Shown piece by piece: positions 1 through 13,400 of a stretch of DNA of 64,000 bases. The translations under genes and the position numbers were made by a program. The stretch comes from Hybos culiciformis (taxonomy: Eukaryota; Arthropoda; Insecta; Diptera; Hybotidae). The stretch lies in assembly GCA_964007475.1 (NCBI GenBank), contig OZ023273.1, positions 101,908,533 to 101,972,532 of the forward strand, given 5' to 3'. The notes beneath the pieces were generated by a model. The model worked only from the letters and a program-made list of their open reading frames with translations. It searched no databases and had not been told where the DNA came from. How positions within the stretch are numbered: position 1 is the stretch's first letter; each line of letters opens with the position of its first letter.

Positions 1-222
1 GGTACCTAGGAATTTACACATTTACTTAAATATCATATAAGTTTTCAAATTAAATGAGGTAGGTAAGGTAAGGTTACTTCTTGTTTGTCCGAAACAGAAA
101 TTCAGTAAAAAATACAAAAGTGATATTAATCGGTATAAAATTTGAAATTTGACATGAAAACAGCAATTCTTATTCATCAAATAAAAAATAATAATAAAAT
201 ACTAGATAGGTACTAATTATAC

Positions 223-369
223 CTTGACTCTTCCAGTACGTCTTTGAGAATCATCATTTGGATTATTTAAAGTATTGTCAGCATTCAACAAATTTAGTTC
301 ATGTTTTTTCATTGTTTCTTCTAATTTTCGAGCAGTCTCTTCTCTGGTTGGTCGTCCCATTTTCTTCAT
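223..369 (-). CDS. First coding exon of an unidentified gene running off the left edge
   Basis: The minus strand opens with ATG at 369-367 and reads 49 uninterrupted codons (MKKMGRPTREETARKLEETM..., ending ...QRRTGRVK) to a splice donor GTATAA just after position 223. The exon ends on a whole codon (phase 0). A second in-frame ATG lies three codons later (MGRPT...), so either may be the start. The peptide is charged, lysine/arginine/glutamate-rich and likely partly helical, with GRP and GR motifs of the AT-hook kind at both ends; this hints at a nuclear protein but is inference only. I do not recognise the family. The rest of the gene lies left of the window. It is transcribed away from retm, whose ATG is about 1.06 kb away. 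The coding character is supported by base composition well above the flanking A+T level and by the donor. Confidence 0.7.
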
Positions 370-1428
370 TTTTATTTGTTTTAAATTTAAATTTTTAATT
401 CTTGGAAAAAACTAAGTAAAATTAAATTATATATTTTCAATACTATTATCAACGAACTTATAAAATAAGTTTGATGATTGAGCGCAACATATAAATAAGC
501 AAAAGCAAGCAGCAGCAGGAAGCAGTGAAATGTGCCAAAGTTTGATGTACAAAAAAAAGGAAACCTATTGCCAGATCGCTGAATTAATTATTTTTAAATT
601 ATTTTCTTTTTTTACCTGGGGACTGCACTGATGATTTGTACCAAGTGTACTATTTTGTTGAAATTTATATATTGTTTCATATTTTTTGAAATTAATCTTT
701 AATCTAGTAATCTTGTTTGTTGCGATTAATAACCCGTTTGTTGATTAGAATCTGCTTCACAATCTTGCAAAAAACTTGAACTATTTTTTCGGAAAACAAT
801 ATTCACCGAAAACACAATTCACCCAATACACAATGCACCGAATACAAAGTTTCTCGAAAACACAATTCACTCTCTATTCATTTGAATTCTGTGGTTGGTG
901 TGCACAAGCTTTCTGTCATCTCGCAATCTCTTTTTTTGCTGGGATTATTCTACCAACTTAATTTCGTTCATAAAGTATGCCATGTAGTAAAATACACAAA
1001 AGAAAAATAATTTTATTAATTTCAATTTTTTTGTTGAGTATTGACAGATTGCTTGGAATTGGAACTTGGTGGAAGTTGTTGCAGAAAAAGTACTGAATTA
1101 AAAAAAAATAAATTTTTTAAACAAAAAAATATAATAAATAGTGCAATTTATGATTAGACTTAAAATTTAGAGAAATTAATTAAAAAATAATTTTGCTGAA
1201 ATTTACGCTCAAAATATATATAAAAAAAAAAATATTTTTATTTATTTAGAAAATTAGAAATAGAAATTAAATTTCCTGTGTTTTTGTGTAATTTTAAAAA
1301 AAGATTTATAAAAAGAATAAATTTTTTTTCTTAACATTTAAGTATATTTTTTTTTTTCACAATTCAATTGTAAATAATATTTAAATATATATATATATAA
1401 TAATTTTTTTTTTTAAAATAAAAATAAG
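370..1428. other. Divergent intergenic region between the left-edge gene and retm
   Basis: About 1.06 kb separates the two divergently read ATG codons, so it should hold the 5' untranslated regions and promoters of both genes. A patch of AGCAGCAGG-type sequence near 500-530 looks like untranslated exon. No convincing TATA box can be singled out because the background is so A+T-rich. Untranslated first exons of either gene could lie here and are not visible. Confidence 0.5.
801..870. repeat. Short direct repeat, 16-bp unit
   Basis: The 16-mer CGAAAACACAATTCAC occurs at 807-822 and exactly again at 855-870, 48 bp apart, with degenerate ATTCACC/GCACCGAAT relatives between them. It lies inside the divergent intergenic region and looks like a small degenerate tandem array. 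Confidence 0.6.
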
Positions 1429-4400
1429 ATGGTTCAAAAATATCAATCACCAGTGAGAATTTATAAATTTCCATTTGAGCTGGTAATGAAGGTAAGAGGA
1501 TTAAAGTTGAAAAGTAAAAAATGTTTAAAGTTATATTGCTAAAATTCTTATTTTTTTTTTTGGAGGTCACCCCACCCCTCTAAAACTATAAGGTAGGTAG
1601 GTAACTATACAATAAAATTGTTATTTTATTTTGTTTTGTGATAATAGGGGCTTAAAATTAATTTTCTTTGTTTATTTTTCTTTTAAAAAATTCAATTCAA
1701 GGCTCTTCGTGCTTTTTATAATTTGCTCAAGAAAATTTTATTGAACTCTTTATAATTCCCCTCGTGTTAAAGATTTTTTTTTTTTTTGATAACAATTCAG
1801 ACTTATCATTCCTCTCTATGTTTTTATTTTGTTTATTTGTTTTTAATTTGGTTTTGATGGAGCATGTTGTATTGCATAAATATATAGCTAAGTATATTAC
1901 CTAGGTATACATTTATCTATAATTTATTTCCTTTTTTTTTCTTTCTTTTTTTAGATTATTTTATTTTAATAATTTTCTTTTCGTCGTAATTGGCGATCCG
2001 TTCAAAGGCCAAAAAATAAAATGTTTATGTATTTTGCAAATTATCAAAATGAGTAGACTTATATAAATTATTTAAAAATTATTATCTACATTGAGAAAAA
2101 AATAAAAACTAGCTTTGTTGACTGCATTTGTATTTGTAGGTGTGAAGCTCGTTCTTAAAAAGGGAATAAAATGAAGTGTTGGTTTAATATTCGGTCTCTA
2201 CTCTAACTCTAAATTCAAAGTCATTCTGCCACTTGTCTAATATAGGTATTAAACTAGTGATAACAGATTCCTAGAAATTGTTAGCTTAATAAATAATTAT
2301 TATTTAACATTTAACTGGCTACAAAATTGATTAGTAGGTACCAGGCATTTGAAGAGTAATAGCTTTAATGTTATCTTTTGAGCACAAAAGTCAATGTTTT
2401 AATTGATTCAATTCTTTGCGTAATTTATTATTTAATATAATAAAGAAAAACAAAACGAATACGATGCATGTTCATGCTCAACTAATGTATGTTTTCCACT
2501 AGGTACCTATAATAAAAAATACCCTCAATCTTTACTTTTATTTAAAAAAAAAACAAAAACATACTTAAGTATACTAGGTGCCTATCTACGATAAAACGAA
2601 TTGTGATGTTTATTTAGTGAATCAATTATCATATTTTTGCAAAATATTTTTATTTACTTTTCATTTAAAATTTTGTTTTTTTGATCATTTATTTCTATGT
2701 TCTATGTTCTTCTTAATAAAATTTATTCAATTAGTTACACAATTAGTTAATATAATACAGATTTCTAAGTTAACATTAATTTGAAAACATTTAAATTCTG
2801 ATCACGAATTTTATAATTCTGTTAAGATTGTTTGTGAAAATAAGGCATTAAGTATTGATAAAAGTTATTAAAATTATTCTAATTAATTTTTTTTGTTTTT
2901 TTTTGAATGAGTAGTAGGAAAATAATTTTCATAAAAAAATAAACTAATGTTCTCAGTTAACATTTCTTTTTATTTTTTCTAGGACAAAGAAAAATATTCA
3001 AGTGCAATAGGAAAGAAAAATATGTTCGCGACAAATTTTTTCATTATTTTGGCTGACTTTTTTTTTCTATTTTTTCTCGAGATAATTTTCTTGATTTTAG
3101 CCTTGCAAAATTAATGTGTGCTTAAAACTGGTATAGCATTGCAATAAAAAATAAACAAGGTATTAGCGAGTAAAGTATTTATATATACCTACATATAATA
3201 TATTATGTAGTAAGCTTTGTTAAGTAATCGATACATAAAGTAAGGCTCTATCTCTCAAAGAAAACTCGAAAAAAAACATCGAATGAAAAAAACCTCGAAT
3301 TCCAGAATCTCGTAAAAACAAAACTCGAATTATATTTTATAACTTTTTTTTTCTATTGCGTACAACACCAAATAATTTCATAAAAAAAAAAAAAATCCGA
3401 TATTTATTATTTCGCTGTAAATGTTGGGAAAAGTAAGAGCGGTAACACCCATATTTCGTCAAAATTCCCAGTTGTGATAGAACGAGATTCGAAAATTCGT
3501 TTTCAATTCGCACCTCGAGAAAGTGGAATGCTCTCCCATCAAAATTGTTCCCAGCAGCTGGCGGACGCTTGATTTATGACTTGCGCCGCTTTAAGAAGGG
3601 TGTAAATGATTACATACTAACTGTCCCATTTTTTAATCCCGTCTAAACTTCCTGTTCTCATTATCAAATCCATATTTCTTATAGTATAAAACGTATCCCA
3701 CCTAGTGATTTGGTGACTTTAATATAAAAAAAAAAATTCGGAAAAGGCAAAAAATAATAATTCCTGTCAATTGTTACCCCGATCTAAGGAATCCGGAATA
3801 TAGAATTTTAGATAAATTTGTGAAATTTAAAAAAAAAAAAAAATTAAAAAAAAAAAAGGAATTTTGTACTGGAATAAGAAATATCATACCGATCCCATAT
3901 TTTATCTGAAATAAAATCTGAAATTATAAAATTTGTTTTACTAGGCAATTCCAATTTTAAACCGACGGTTTTACAGCTTTACTGGCTTTTCGAGGATTTT
4001 TTGAGTTATTTCGAGGTTTTTTGTTTCCAGATTTATTATATAAATTAATAATAAAAAATTGGAAATTAAATACCTATCACGATTTTTTAACTTAAGTTGC
4101 ATTTTCATTAGATAAGTATATCGCTAAAGTGACTGATAATTTAAATTATTTTTTTTAAACAAATCTGGTTATAATTATTTATTTATTTATTATTTAAAAT
4201 AAAATTTAGCGTTTTTAAAATATTAGGGTCATTCGTCTAATTTTGGACTAAGATTTGAATATCACACTAGAAAGAAACATTTAAATTTTCTATTTAACAA
4301 TTTTATACAGTTTATTAACCAATGCCTATTGCAATTTTTGATGTTTTTATTTGGACAAGATCTATGATTTAGTCTATTATTTTATCGTGAGAAAATTGTC

Positions 4401-7400
4401 TAATCGGAGCAAATTTGTGTCACGAGATTCTCTTTTTTATAATAAACCAAAATTTAAACTCAAAATTTAACTTCCAAAAATAATTCTTATTAATTAAATA
4501 TGAGATACATTGATTTAAGCTTATTAAAGTAAATACATGTATATCTACGTAAGTATAATTCTTACAAAACAAACCAGTATTTTTATTGTTTATGCTATCG
4601 CAAATTTAGAAATAATTCATGCACTCTAAAGCTTCTTTATTACAAATTATTTGCTTCTACTTAATCAATTTACTTAAAAGAGCTTTCAAAAAATTCTATT
4701 TTCCACATTAAATATAAGTATATTAAATACAAAATAAAACAAATTAAGTACTTAGTGTGACTAAATGGAGAGTGGTTTGTTTGCTTTCTAAATTATTATT
4801 TTCTAGTTAAAGTGAGTAGTTGAGAGTTTTATAGACTGATGAATGAAATAATTATATTTTAAGATTTTAACATAAATATATAATTTTTTTTTAATAAACA
4901 AATCATAAGGTTAAATGTTTTTTTAATTTTTATTTTGAAGAAAAACATTTGTTTTGGGGTACAATTTCTTTTTTTTTTATAAATTAGATTTTGCTTTGAC
5001 CAGATGATGACTTAATAAGTCGAAACTAGTCTACAAAATAGTTAAATATGTAAATCTAATTATTAACTACCAAAACATAAAAAAATAATCTGTTCAATGA
5101 AAGATTTTTTTAAATGTTTTTTTTGAAGAATCGGGATATTAATAAAAATACTAAATCATATGAATTCATTTATATGTACTATACTGTAAGTATCTACTAT
5201 GTGCTCATTCATATTTGTAAGAATTATTTAATTTAACAGACAAAAGTCCCTACATATATTTTTTTTTGTTAATTCATTAAGAATGTAAACAAAATATGTA
5301 AATAAACTAAATTAAAAAATATTCACACATTCGATTAACAATGAAAAATCTAGTGAATTTAGTTACTTGGTGCGTTATTTATTATTCGAAACAAAAGTCA
5401 TCCGAAAATCGCAAATATGCTTTTCTAGTTTTACTTGAATGGAAAGGGATTAGATTTTCATAAGATTTTTAGTTTCGATGGTAATTCATAATAATTTAAT
5501 AGCTTAGTCAGTGTATGAAGTATAATTTCTTTTCTGAAATTAACTACGTGAAAATCTATATTTTATTTAAATTCAAATTTATTATAAAAGACAATTTTTT
5601 AAAATGCGGGTCAATTTATTATTCACAACAGAAAAAAAAAATTGTTTTTCAATAATAAGTAGTTGAATTAATTTTTATTAACTACTTAGATTTGTGTACC
5701 TACATACTTACATGTATGGTGCAAAAATCGATTTTATTTTAAATTTTACATATTTTTGGTTTAATTTGAACTGCTGATGTTATTCTCAAGCTTTTTTTTC
5801 ACTTTTTTTTATCCAAATTGAATCACCTTAACGAAGGCAAATTTTCACATAATTAAACTTTTATTAACACAATGTTTTTTAATATGACCTTTGGTGTATA
5901 TGTAAGAAAATTTTAGGTATAAAAACAAAACTTAAAAAAATAAAAAAGAAAGAAAAACAAGACAAATTTTAAAGCAAATTTATGATTGCTGCCAACAGCG
6001 GGTTTTTGACATAAGTCGTATTATTATTAAGTACATGTAATCTAGGTACATTTATCACTTTATTTATTTATAAATATAAATGCTTTATTTTGTTTTTTAT
6101 TTTTTGTTTTTATAGTTTCAATAGTGCAATTACACATTCGGAAAGTTCTAAAAATCTAAATCAAACTAGGTACTTAATTTATTATAGTTTTGGTTTTCTT
6201 ATCTCTGACGACTTTAGACACAAAGCATTTAATAATAATTGTAACAATTTTAATAATTTCAAATTTAATGTTTCCTGGTTGAATGTATTTAATAATTGCT
6301 TTCAGGATTCATTACTATTTAAAAACAAATTCAAAAATCCAAATACGAAAAATTTCGAATTCTTAAATAAGGTCCTAAAACGGTTAAAAGCATATTTAAT
6401 AATACCGCAAATTTGCTTAATTTCGGAAACTTGATTTTTCTAGATGTTATTTCATTTTTTGTTATTAAAGATTATATTTCACTAGATAGGCTAATTGGCA
6501 GCGCCAAAGTCGAGGCCAAAGTACTTTCAAAAAAAACTTAATCATTTAAATTAAAATCTTCATCCCTATTAAGTAAGTAAATTTTAGAAATTAGTTTTAC
6601 TATATAAAATGTAAGATAACGTTTCCAATACAATTATTTAGGATTCAACTCTCTTGTCATCACTTCTATTTTTTTTTGTTTCAATTATTGTTAATGTTGA
6701 ATTTTTTTAAAATTAGATGCTATGTACATACGTACTTTACTATATACTCATATAGACCAATTTCGGTAATAATATATTATAATAGTATTTTTATACATAT
6801 TTTTGTAATTTTGTAATTATTATAATAATGATATAAAATGCGATATATACCTACCCAATTAAAAAGATAGATAATAAATATTATTTATTATTCTGTTGCC
6901 AACTAATTTAAGATTTTTACACGGCGCAATGTAGGCATAATATTTTGTAATTCCGCTTTTGAAATTGAAATTGAAAAAATATTAACAAATCGGGTGAGTG
7001 CCACTTGTACAATTACCAGTTGTACAATTTTTCAAATTGTATGGCGAAAAAAAATTGTACAACTGGTATTTTTCTCTGTACAACCGGTAAAAAATAATGC
7101 AGTTGCACAATTGACCAGTTGTACAATTTACCAGTTGTACAATTTACCAGTTGTACAGTAAATCCCACTGACCAACCGCCCGCCCGCCGCCCTGCTGCCC
7201 CCTGCCTTGTGTGCTCACCTCACAAGATTTTTTATTAAGCCCTTTTTTCATTTTGAAACATGAAATTAGACCTCCACGCGGCCTTATTTCACTGCGCCGC
7301 CCTAGCGCCTTTTCCAAAAATTGTACAAGTGGTAAATTACAAAAAAAAAAAAGATTGTGCAACTGTCAAAAATTGTACAAGTGGTTAATTCGAAAAAATC

Positions 7401-10400
7401 GAGATTGTACAACTGGTCTAAAATGTACAACTGGATTGTACAACTGGCACTAGTCTGTACAAGTGGTCAATTGTACAAGTGGAATCTTTTTACCACTTGT
7501 ACAATCCAAACAACCAGATGTACAATTAAATTTTAAATTGTACAAGTGGTATTTTGGATTGTACAACTGGTACAAAAAAATTGTACAACTGGTAATTGTA
7601 CAACTGACATACATCCAACAAATCGTTTAACTAGGTATACAATATACATATATTTTTGTGACAAATTATAGTGCAGTTTAATTAATTAATTAATTTGATT
7701 GAGGAGGCAAAAAAAAAATACAAGTCATAACTATAGATAAGTGTTTAAAAATAAGTAGTATATACTTAAGTATTTTATTCCCCTCTCTTTAACATAAAGT
7801 TTGTTTTTATTTGGTTAAATTTGTTGACTTTTGACTGCTATCATGTAGAAGTTCTTCATTATTCTTCGTATTAAACCAAAAAATTTAACTTGTTAGTTTG
7901 TAAATTTTTTTTTATTTGTGTTTTTGGCACAGAAATCTAATAAAAGGATTTTTGAGCTTCAGAATTTCAATCTATCAATTCATACCTACATATTCTTTTT
8001 TTTGTAAGAGTATTAGAGAGAGCATGTTTTTTTCTTTGAGTATCTCATTGCTGTGAATATGGATTCCACTTTCATCATAATATTCGATGTTAACATCTAT
8101 ACTTACATGAAAAGAATATACCAAAATCAATATCATACTAACTGATCACTTTCACATCTGCATTTTAAAATAGTACAATAAAAACTGGAACTTTTCATAT
8201 TTACAAACAATAATCCCTTTATTCTTGCTTTAATTGATTTGTTGTTATTATTGTATAATTATTTAAAAGAAAAAAAAAACTAATTTTAGTTGCCACATTT
8301 TCTTGTTTATTTCGTTAGATCAAGGTCCATATAATAATTTACAATGCATTATAAATTTTATTGTAAAATTTAAATAAATATAGGTACTAAGTACTTTCGT
8401 ACATTGCATTTATGGGAATATTAATTATGCACATTATTTATAGATAGCTAGCTAGCTACAGTATATTTAAAAAATAAAATAATATATGTATATTATAACT
8501 TTGTACATTATGTTCTATTAAAAGGAAAAATTTTGTCTGTTTTTTTATGGCAGTTTTTTTTTCTTCTCAACCAATTTATATACATTCAAATTATTCACCT
8601 TGAATTGGAATTTTTTTGAGATTTTACAATAAGTCAAATATTTTAAATACAGAAATCAATAATTATTATTAAAAATATTTCATATAGCGATTTATGTGTA
8701 AATAAATCTTTTTTTATTGTTAACAAATTGTGAACCGCAGTTCTTGGTCCTTTGACAATAAAAAAGAATTACGAGAATTATTTATTACTAAGAATTTAAG
8801 TGCTATAAAATAACAAAATAGAACTCGAAGTTCAAGATTTTTTATTTTACTAAAAACTAGAAATTTTACCCATAATTAACTGTTGCTGTAAAAAATACAC
8901 GAATTACGATTAATATGAGGTATAAGCGTATAAGGTATTATACCAATGTCTTTATTCTCGAGATCTTTCGTAGAGGGGCTCTTATGCAACTTTTCACATA
9001 ACATCATTATTATTATATTTTTTTGCGAATTGTGAAACAGCTTCAAATGTGACATAATATCAGTGACCTGTAATATCATTTATTTGAAAATTTTTAAGTA
9101 AAAATTGTGTATGTATTGTTTTCTGATATGAGATATACCTACTTAATTATTCTTCAATATTAGGGAATTAAATTTGTTTGATGTTTTTCTTATAATGAAA
9201 CATTGAAAAATTTAAATATTTTGACTGTTAACGGAAGTTTTGCACTTTTAATGTAAATTATCAAAATTGTGAGATTGATGTTATTTATTTGATCTCTACT
9301 CTAATTTTTTTTTATAATTGTTTCTTTTCTATCCGAAATTTCATATAAAAATTTAATAAGATAAGGTAACTTAAAGTTTTTTCAATATTGAAAAATACTT
9401 GAGTATTTTCAATTCAAATGTAATATTTAAACGAATTCGTTTTATTTAATAGTCATGAAGTTTTTATTAGTTTTTTTTAATGTTTATTAATTAATATATG
9501 TTTTTAGGCCTATGAAAAACGATTTCCAATTTGTCCTCAAATGCCTATTGTTCTTGATACAGAAATTATAAAAGATGAAATATTGGATAACGGAGCCCGA
9601 CGTAATACTTCTAGGCGTTGTAAATTGGCTGTTGATGCACCATATATTTTAAGAAAAGTTATAGGAGTGGATCATGTTTTTTTCATACAAAATAATTTTT
9701 TAAATATTAAAGATCGAACATTAACTATTGAGGCTACAAATGAATCATTTTCAACTCGAATAGAAATTTTTGAAAGATGTCGTTATTATGTTCATCCGGA
9801 TAATGAAGACTGGACATGCTTTGATCAAATGGCTCAATTAGATATAAAAAACTTTTTTGGATTTGAAAATTCAATGGAAAAAATGGGAATGAAACAATAT
9901 ACGCAAACAACGTTAAAAGGACGTGAAATAATTGAATATTTCATTGAAGATTTAAAAAAGGAGGGTATAACATATGTTGATAAATGGCCAATAACAAAAG
10001 TTGGCATCGATACTGAAGTGGAAAAACTAAGTACAGAAATCTCAGAGACAAAAATTTTAGCTCAATCAGATGATTTAGAAGTTCAGAGTAATGGTATTAG
10101 AAGTAAAAAATGCTCAATTGATATGCCAATGTTAGATGGCGATTTCATAAAAACACATTTAGGTAATTTAACACCAATGCAAGAATCAAAGGTGTTAGAA
10201 ATGAAAAAATTGGTTAGTGAATTAGAAAATTATGATGGCGATAATGTTCCAAGCTATCAAACTATTTTAAGATTTTTGCGTGCAAGAGATTTTAATGTTG
10301 AAAAATCATTTCATATGTTGGAAGAATCATTAACATGGCGAAAAGAAAATAGTATAGATAATTTGTTAAATGAATACAAAGAGCCAGCGGTTCTTGTAAA

Positions 10401-13400
10401 ATATTTTCCTGGTTGTTGGATGGATGGATTTGATAAAGACGGTCGGCCTATTTATATTTTACGTCTGGGTCATATGGATGTTAAAGGATTATTAAAATCA
10501 GTTGGAGAAGACGGATTATTAAAATGGGTAAATTTTTTTGCATTTTATAAATAAATTTTAGTTTCGAGATTCATTTTGTTTTTACCGTCAAAACTCAATG
10601 TCTTCACACTTTCAAGAAAAATATTAATTACATTTAGTTATAATATTCCATAAAAATTAAAAAAAATACTGACTGACTTATAAAAGCAAATAACTATTTC
10701 AGAAATTTTTACATATTTGTTCAGACACACATTTGAGTGAAATTTTCAGAACAATTTTATTGGTATAAAAACGAATTAAATATAAAGAAATAAGTGAGCA
10801 TGTATTTCACATAAGCTTATACGTTTTCAAGTATTAAATTGACTATACTAACAAACGGACAACATTACAATCATTTTTTCACCTCCGATAAGATGATATC
10901 TTTAATAAAATATGTAAATTTCCCTTATTTTTATTATTAATTTTTTTTAACAATAATTTCAGTCAATTTTTATATGTGAAGAAGGAATTAGAAAAATTAA
11001 TGAATCTGCGAAAAAATTAGATAAACCTGTTTTGAATTGGTCATTATTGGTTGATTTGGAAGGACTGTCTATGCGACATTTGTGGAGACCAGGCATCAAG
11101 GCTTTATTAAATATCATTGAGACTGTTGAAAAAAATTATCCAGAAACAATGGGACGTGTATTGGTTGTTAGGGCTCCTCGAGTTTTTCCAATTGCATGGA
11201 CGATTGTTAGTGCATTTATTCGTAAGTTAATAGATTATATGATAAAATTTTTCACAATATATTTGGTTAAGCATTTCGTTAAGTGTCAATTAATCCAGCA
11301 AAAACAGTTTTTATTATTTGTAGAACAACAATAAAACAAATAAAACGGAAGTACCTTGATCTGTACCTAAATCAATTTCTTTATTTGAATGATTACTATT
11401 ATAAAACAATAATTTTTGTCTATATTTGTAGTTCTTTGAAAGTTTGGTGAAAATTAATTCTGTACAGAAATTCAAAAATGAATCAACGTTCCACCTATAT
11501 TCAAAAATTTTAAGTTTTATTTTTCAAGAACATTTTCTAAACTCTTTTAAGTAAAAATGAAAATCTTGATAAATGGATGCGAAGAACTCACAATTATTTT
11601 TAATGAAATACATACATAAATTAATTAATTCTTATTTTATTTTAGATGAAAATACACGCTCAAAATTTTTATTTTATGGTGGTCCCGATTGTCTTCACAT
11701 GAAAGACGGTCTATCCTATTATATTGATTCAAAATTAATTCCAGATTTTTTGGGAGGCCCAAGTAAGGTAAAGTCATACAAGATTTCAAGAGAAAAATCC
11801 TTGATTAGTTTTTTTTTCTAATAAAACTAGAAAAAAAAACAAAACAACAATTTTTTGTAAATATTAATAATTTTTGTTTAAAATTTTTTCAACGTATTTA
11901 TTTATTTTTTTTTTTTCATTTTTTTATGTATTTTTTTTTTTAAATAATTGTTAATTAATTAATTTAAATATATAATTAATTAATAGCCAAACATAACAGC
12001 TAATATGGATGAAGTTGAGCAGAAATACTATACTCGTTGTTTTCTTATCAAATGCCAATGTGTAAGAGTGATTTAAAATTAAACAAAACAAAAAAAAAAA
12101 AAAAAACAAAAAACCAAAACAAAAAATTAATAAAAATTTTTGATACAAAAATGACGCTTTTAATCACAAAAAAAAATCAAATATAATTTTCAAATAAAAC
12201 ATTTATTTGTAAAATCAATCAAATTTTTCAATGAAAGTCCGTTAGTTTTGCTCAAAATTTCATTAATAACGCATTCTATTTGTAATGTTTGTGAAAAATT
12301 ATATATTTTCATACATTTTTATAACGACATAATTATGATAGCTTTGGAATTATGTGTTGATTTGATGATGAATACTTTAAGTTTTAATATTTTCAATTAT
12401 TAGTACTCCACAATTATTGTTGTTTTGGCAAATCATACACATTGTAAGTAATTTTTAAATCTGATAAAGATTATAAGGTTGTGAATATTGCATTCACTAG
12501 CCGTAACTCTATATTCGATTATGTTGTCTTAATAGTCATATGTTCGTGCATCAAAAATTCAATTCGCTATTAATTGTTGGTAATTACAAATATTTTTTTT
12601 TTTGCCCAATTTCAAAAGTCCTACCGGTATTTGTGTAACTATTTGCCTGACAAAAATCCTTTACGAGATGTTGGCTCACAAAGATTACTGGGTAATTTAT
12701 TTTTAAATATTTTTCGTAAAACTATCATAATTCTGTCGATGTCATTTGTTTTCATCATCATTCATATTAGTCTACGAGTTCAAAAAAAAAAAAAAAAAAA
12801 CTGAAGCAGTCGGTTAAATTAAGTAAGAATACTTTAAAAACATTAATTAATAAGATTGATAATTAGATAGTTACAATATGGGTAATATAAGTTTTGAAAA
12901 GCACATACCTAATAGTGCAATGAACCTGATGCAATCTGATTTTTAATTCTATCTCATTGAATACAATCTTATTTAAGATAATTCGATCAACTACTAAGAT
13001 TAAGTTCAAACGCTTTGTATATTCTTAATCTTAAAATCTTTTGTACTGCTTCTATGTATTTATCTAGGTGGAAAAAATAATAATAATTTAAAATATATTC
13101 AGATTTGAAAGTTTAGTTTCAATATTTGTCGAGATCCCGTTTTGTTGATTCATTCCATAATAATTCCTTCTAAATCAAAAATTAGATTAAAAATAACTAT
13201 TTTGCATAAAATTGATAATAATGTAGTAGATATAAATCATGAACTTCTTTAAGACTTTAAATTAATATTGTCATCATCATGCTTCCTTCATGTAATACCT
13301 CAAAAATATTCACAGAGGTAGCATATTATAGCATTAACATTAATTTTGTCTTTAATATTTTCCCGGTAGTTTACTTTAATTTCAATTCCATGGAATTTTA

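Larger units (their letters stand above)
1492..9507 (+). other. First intron of retm
   Basis: This 8-kb intron runs from donor GTAAGA to acceptor TTTTTAG, both beside conserved retm codons. It is A+T-rich with long T runs. It contains a reverse-transcriptase fragment near 3.5 kb and the foldback element at 6984-7625. Open frames at 6090-6434 and 8876-9079 have the base composition of the surrounding intron and no recognisable motifs, so I do not call them genes. Confidence 0.85.

Noticed and set aside
6090..6434. 114-codon plus-strand frame in retm intron 1
   Set aside because: It has the same A/T-rich composition as the intron, an Asn/Phe/Lys-dominated translation, and no motif or splice context.
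7144..7453. Overlapping frames on both strands (72 and 80 codons)
   Set aside because: They arise from the foldback's repeat units and GC-rich core; the translations share the repeated pattern and have no protein-like features.
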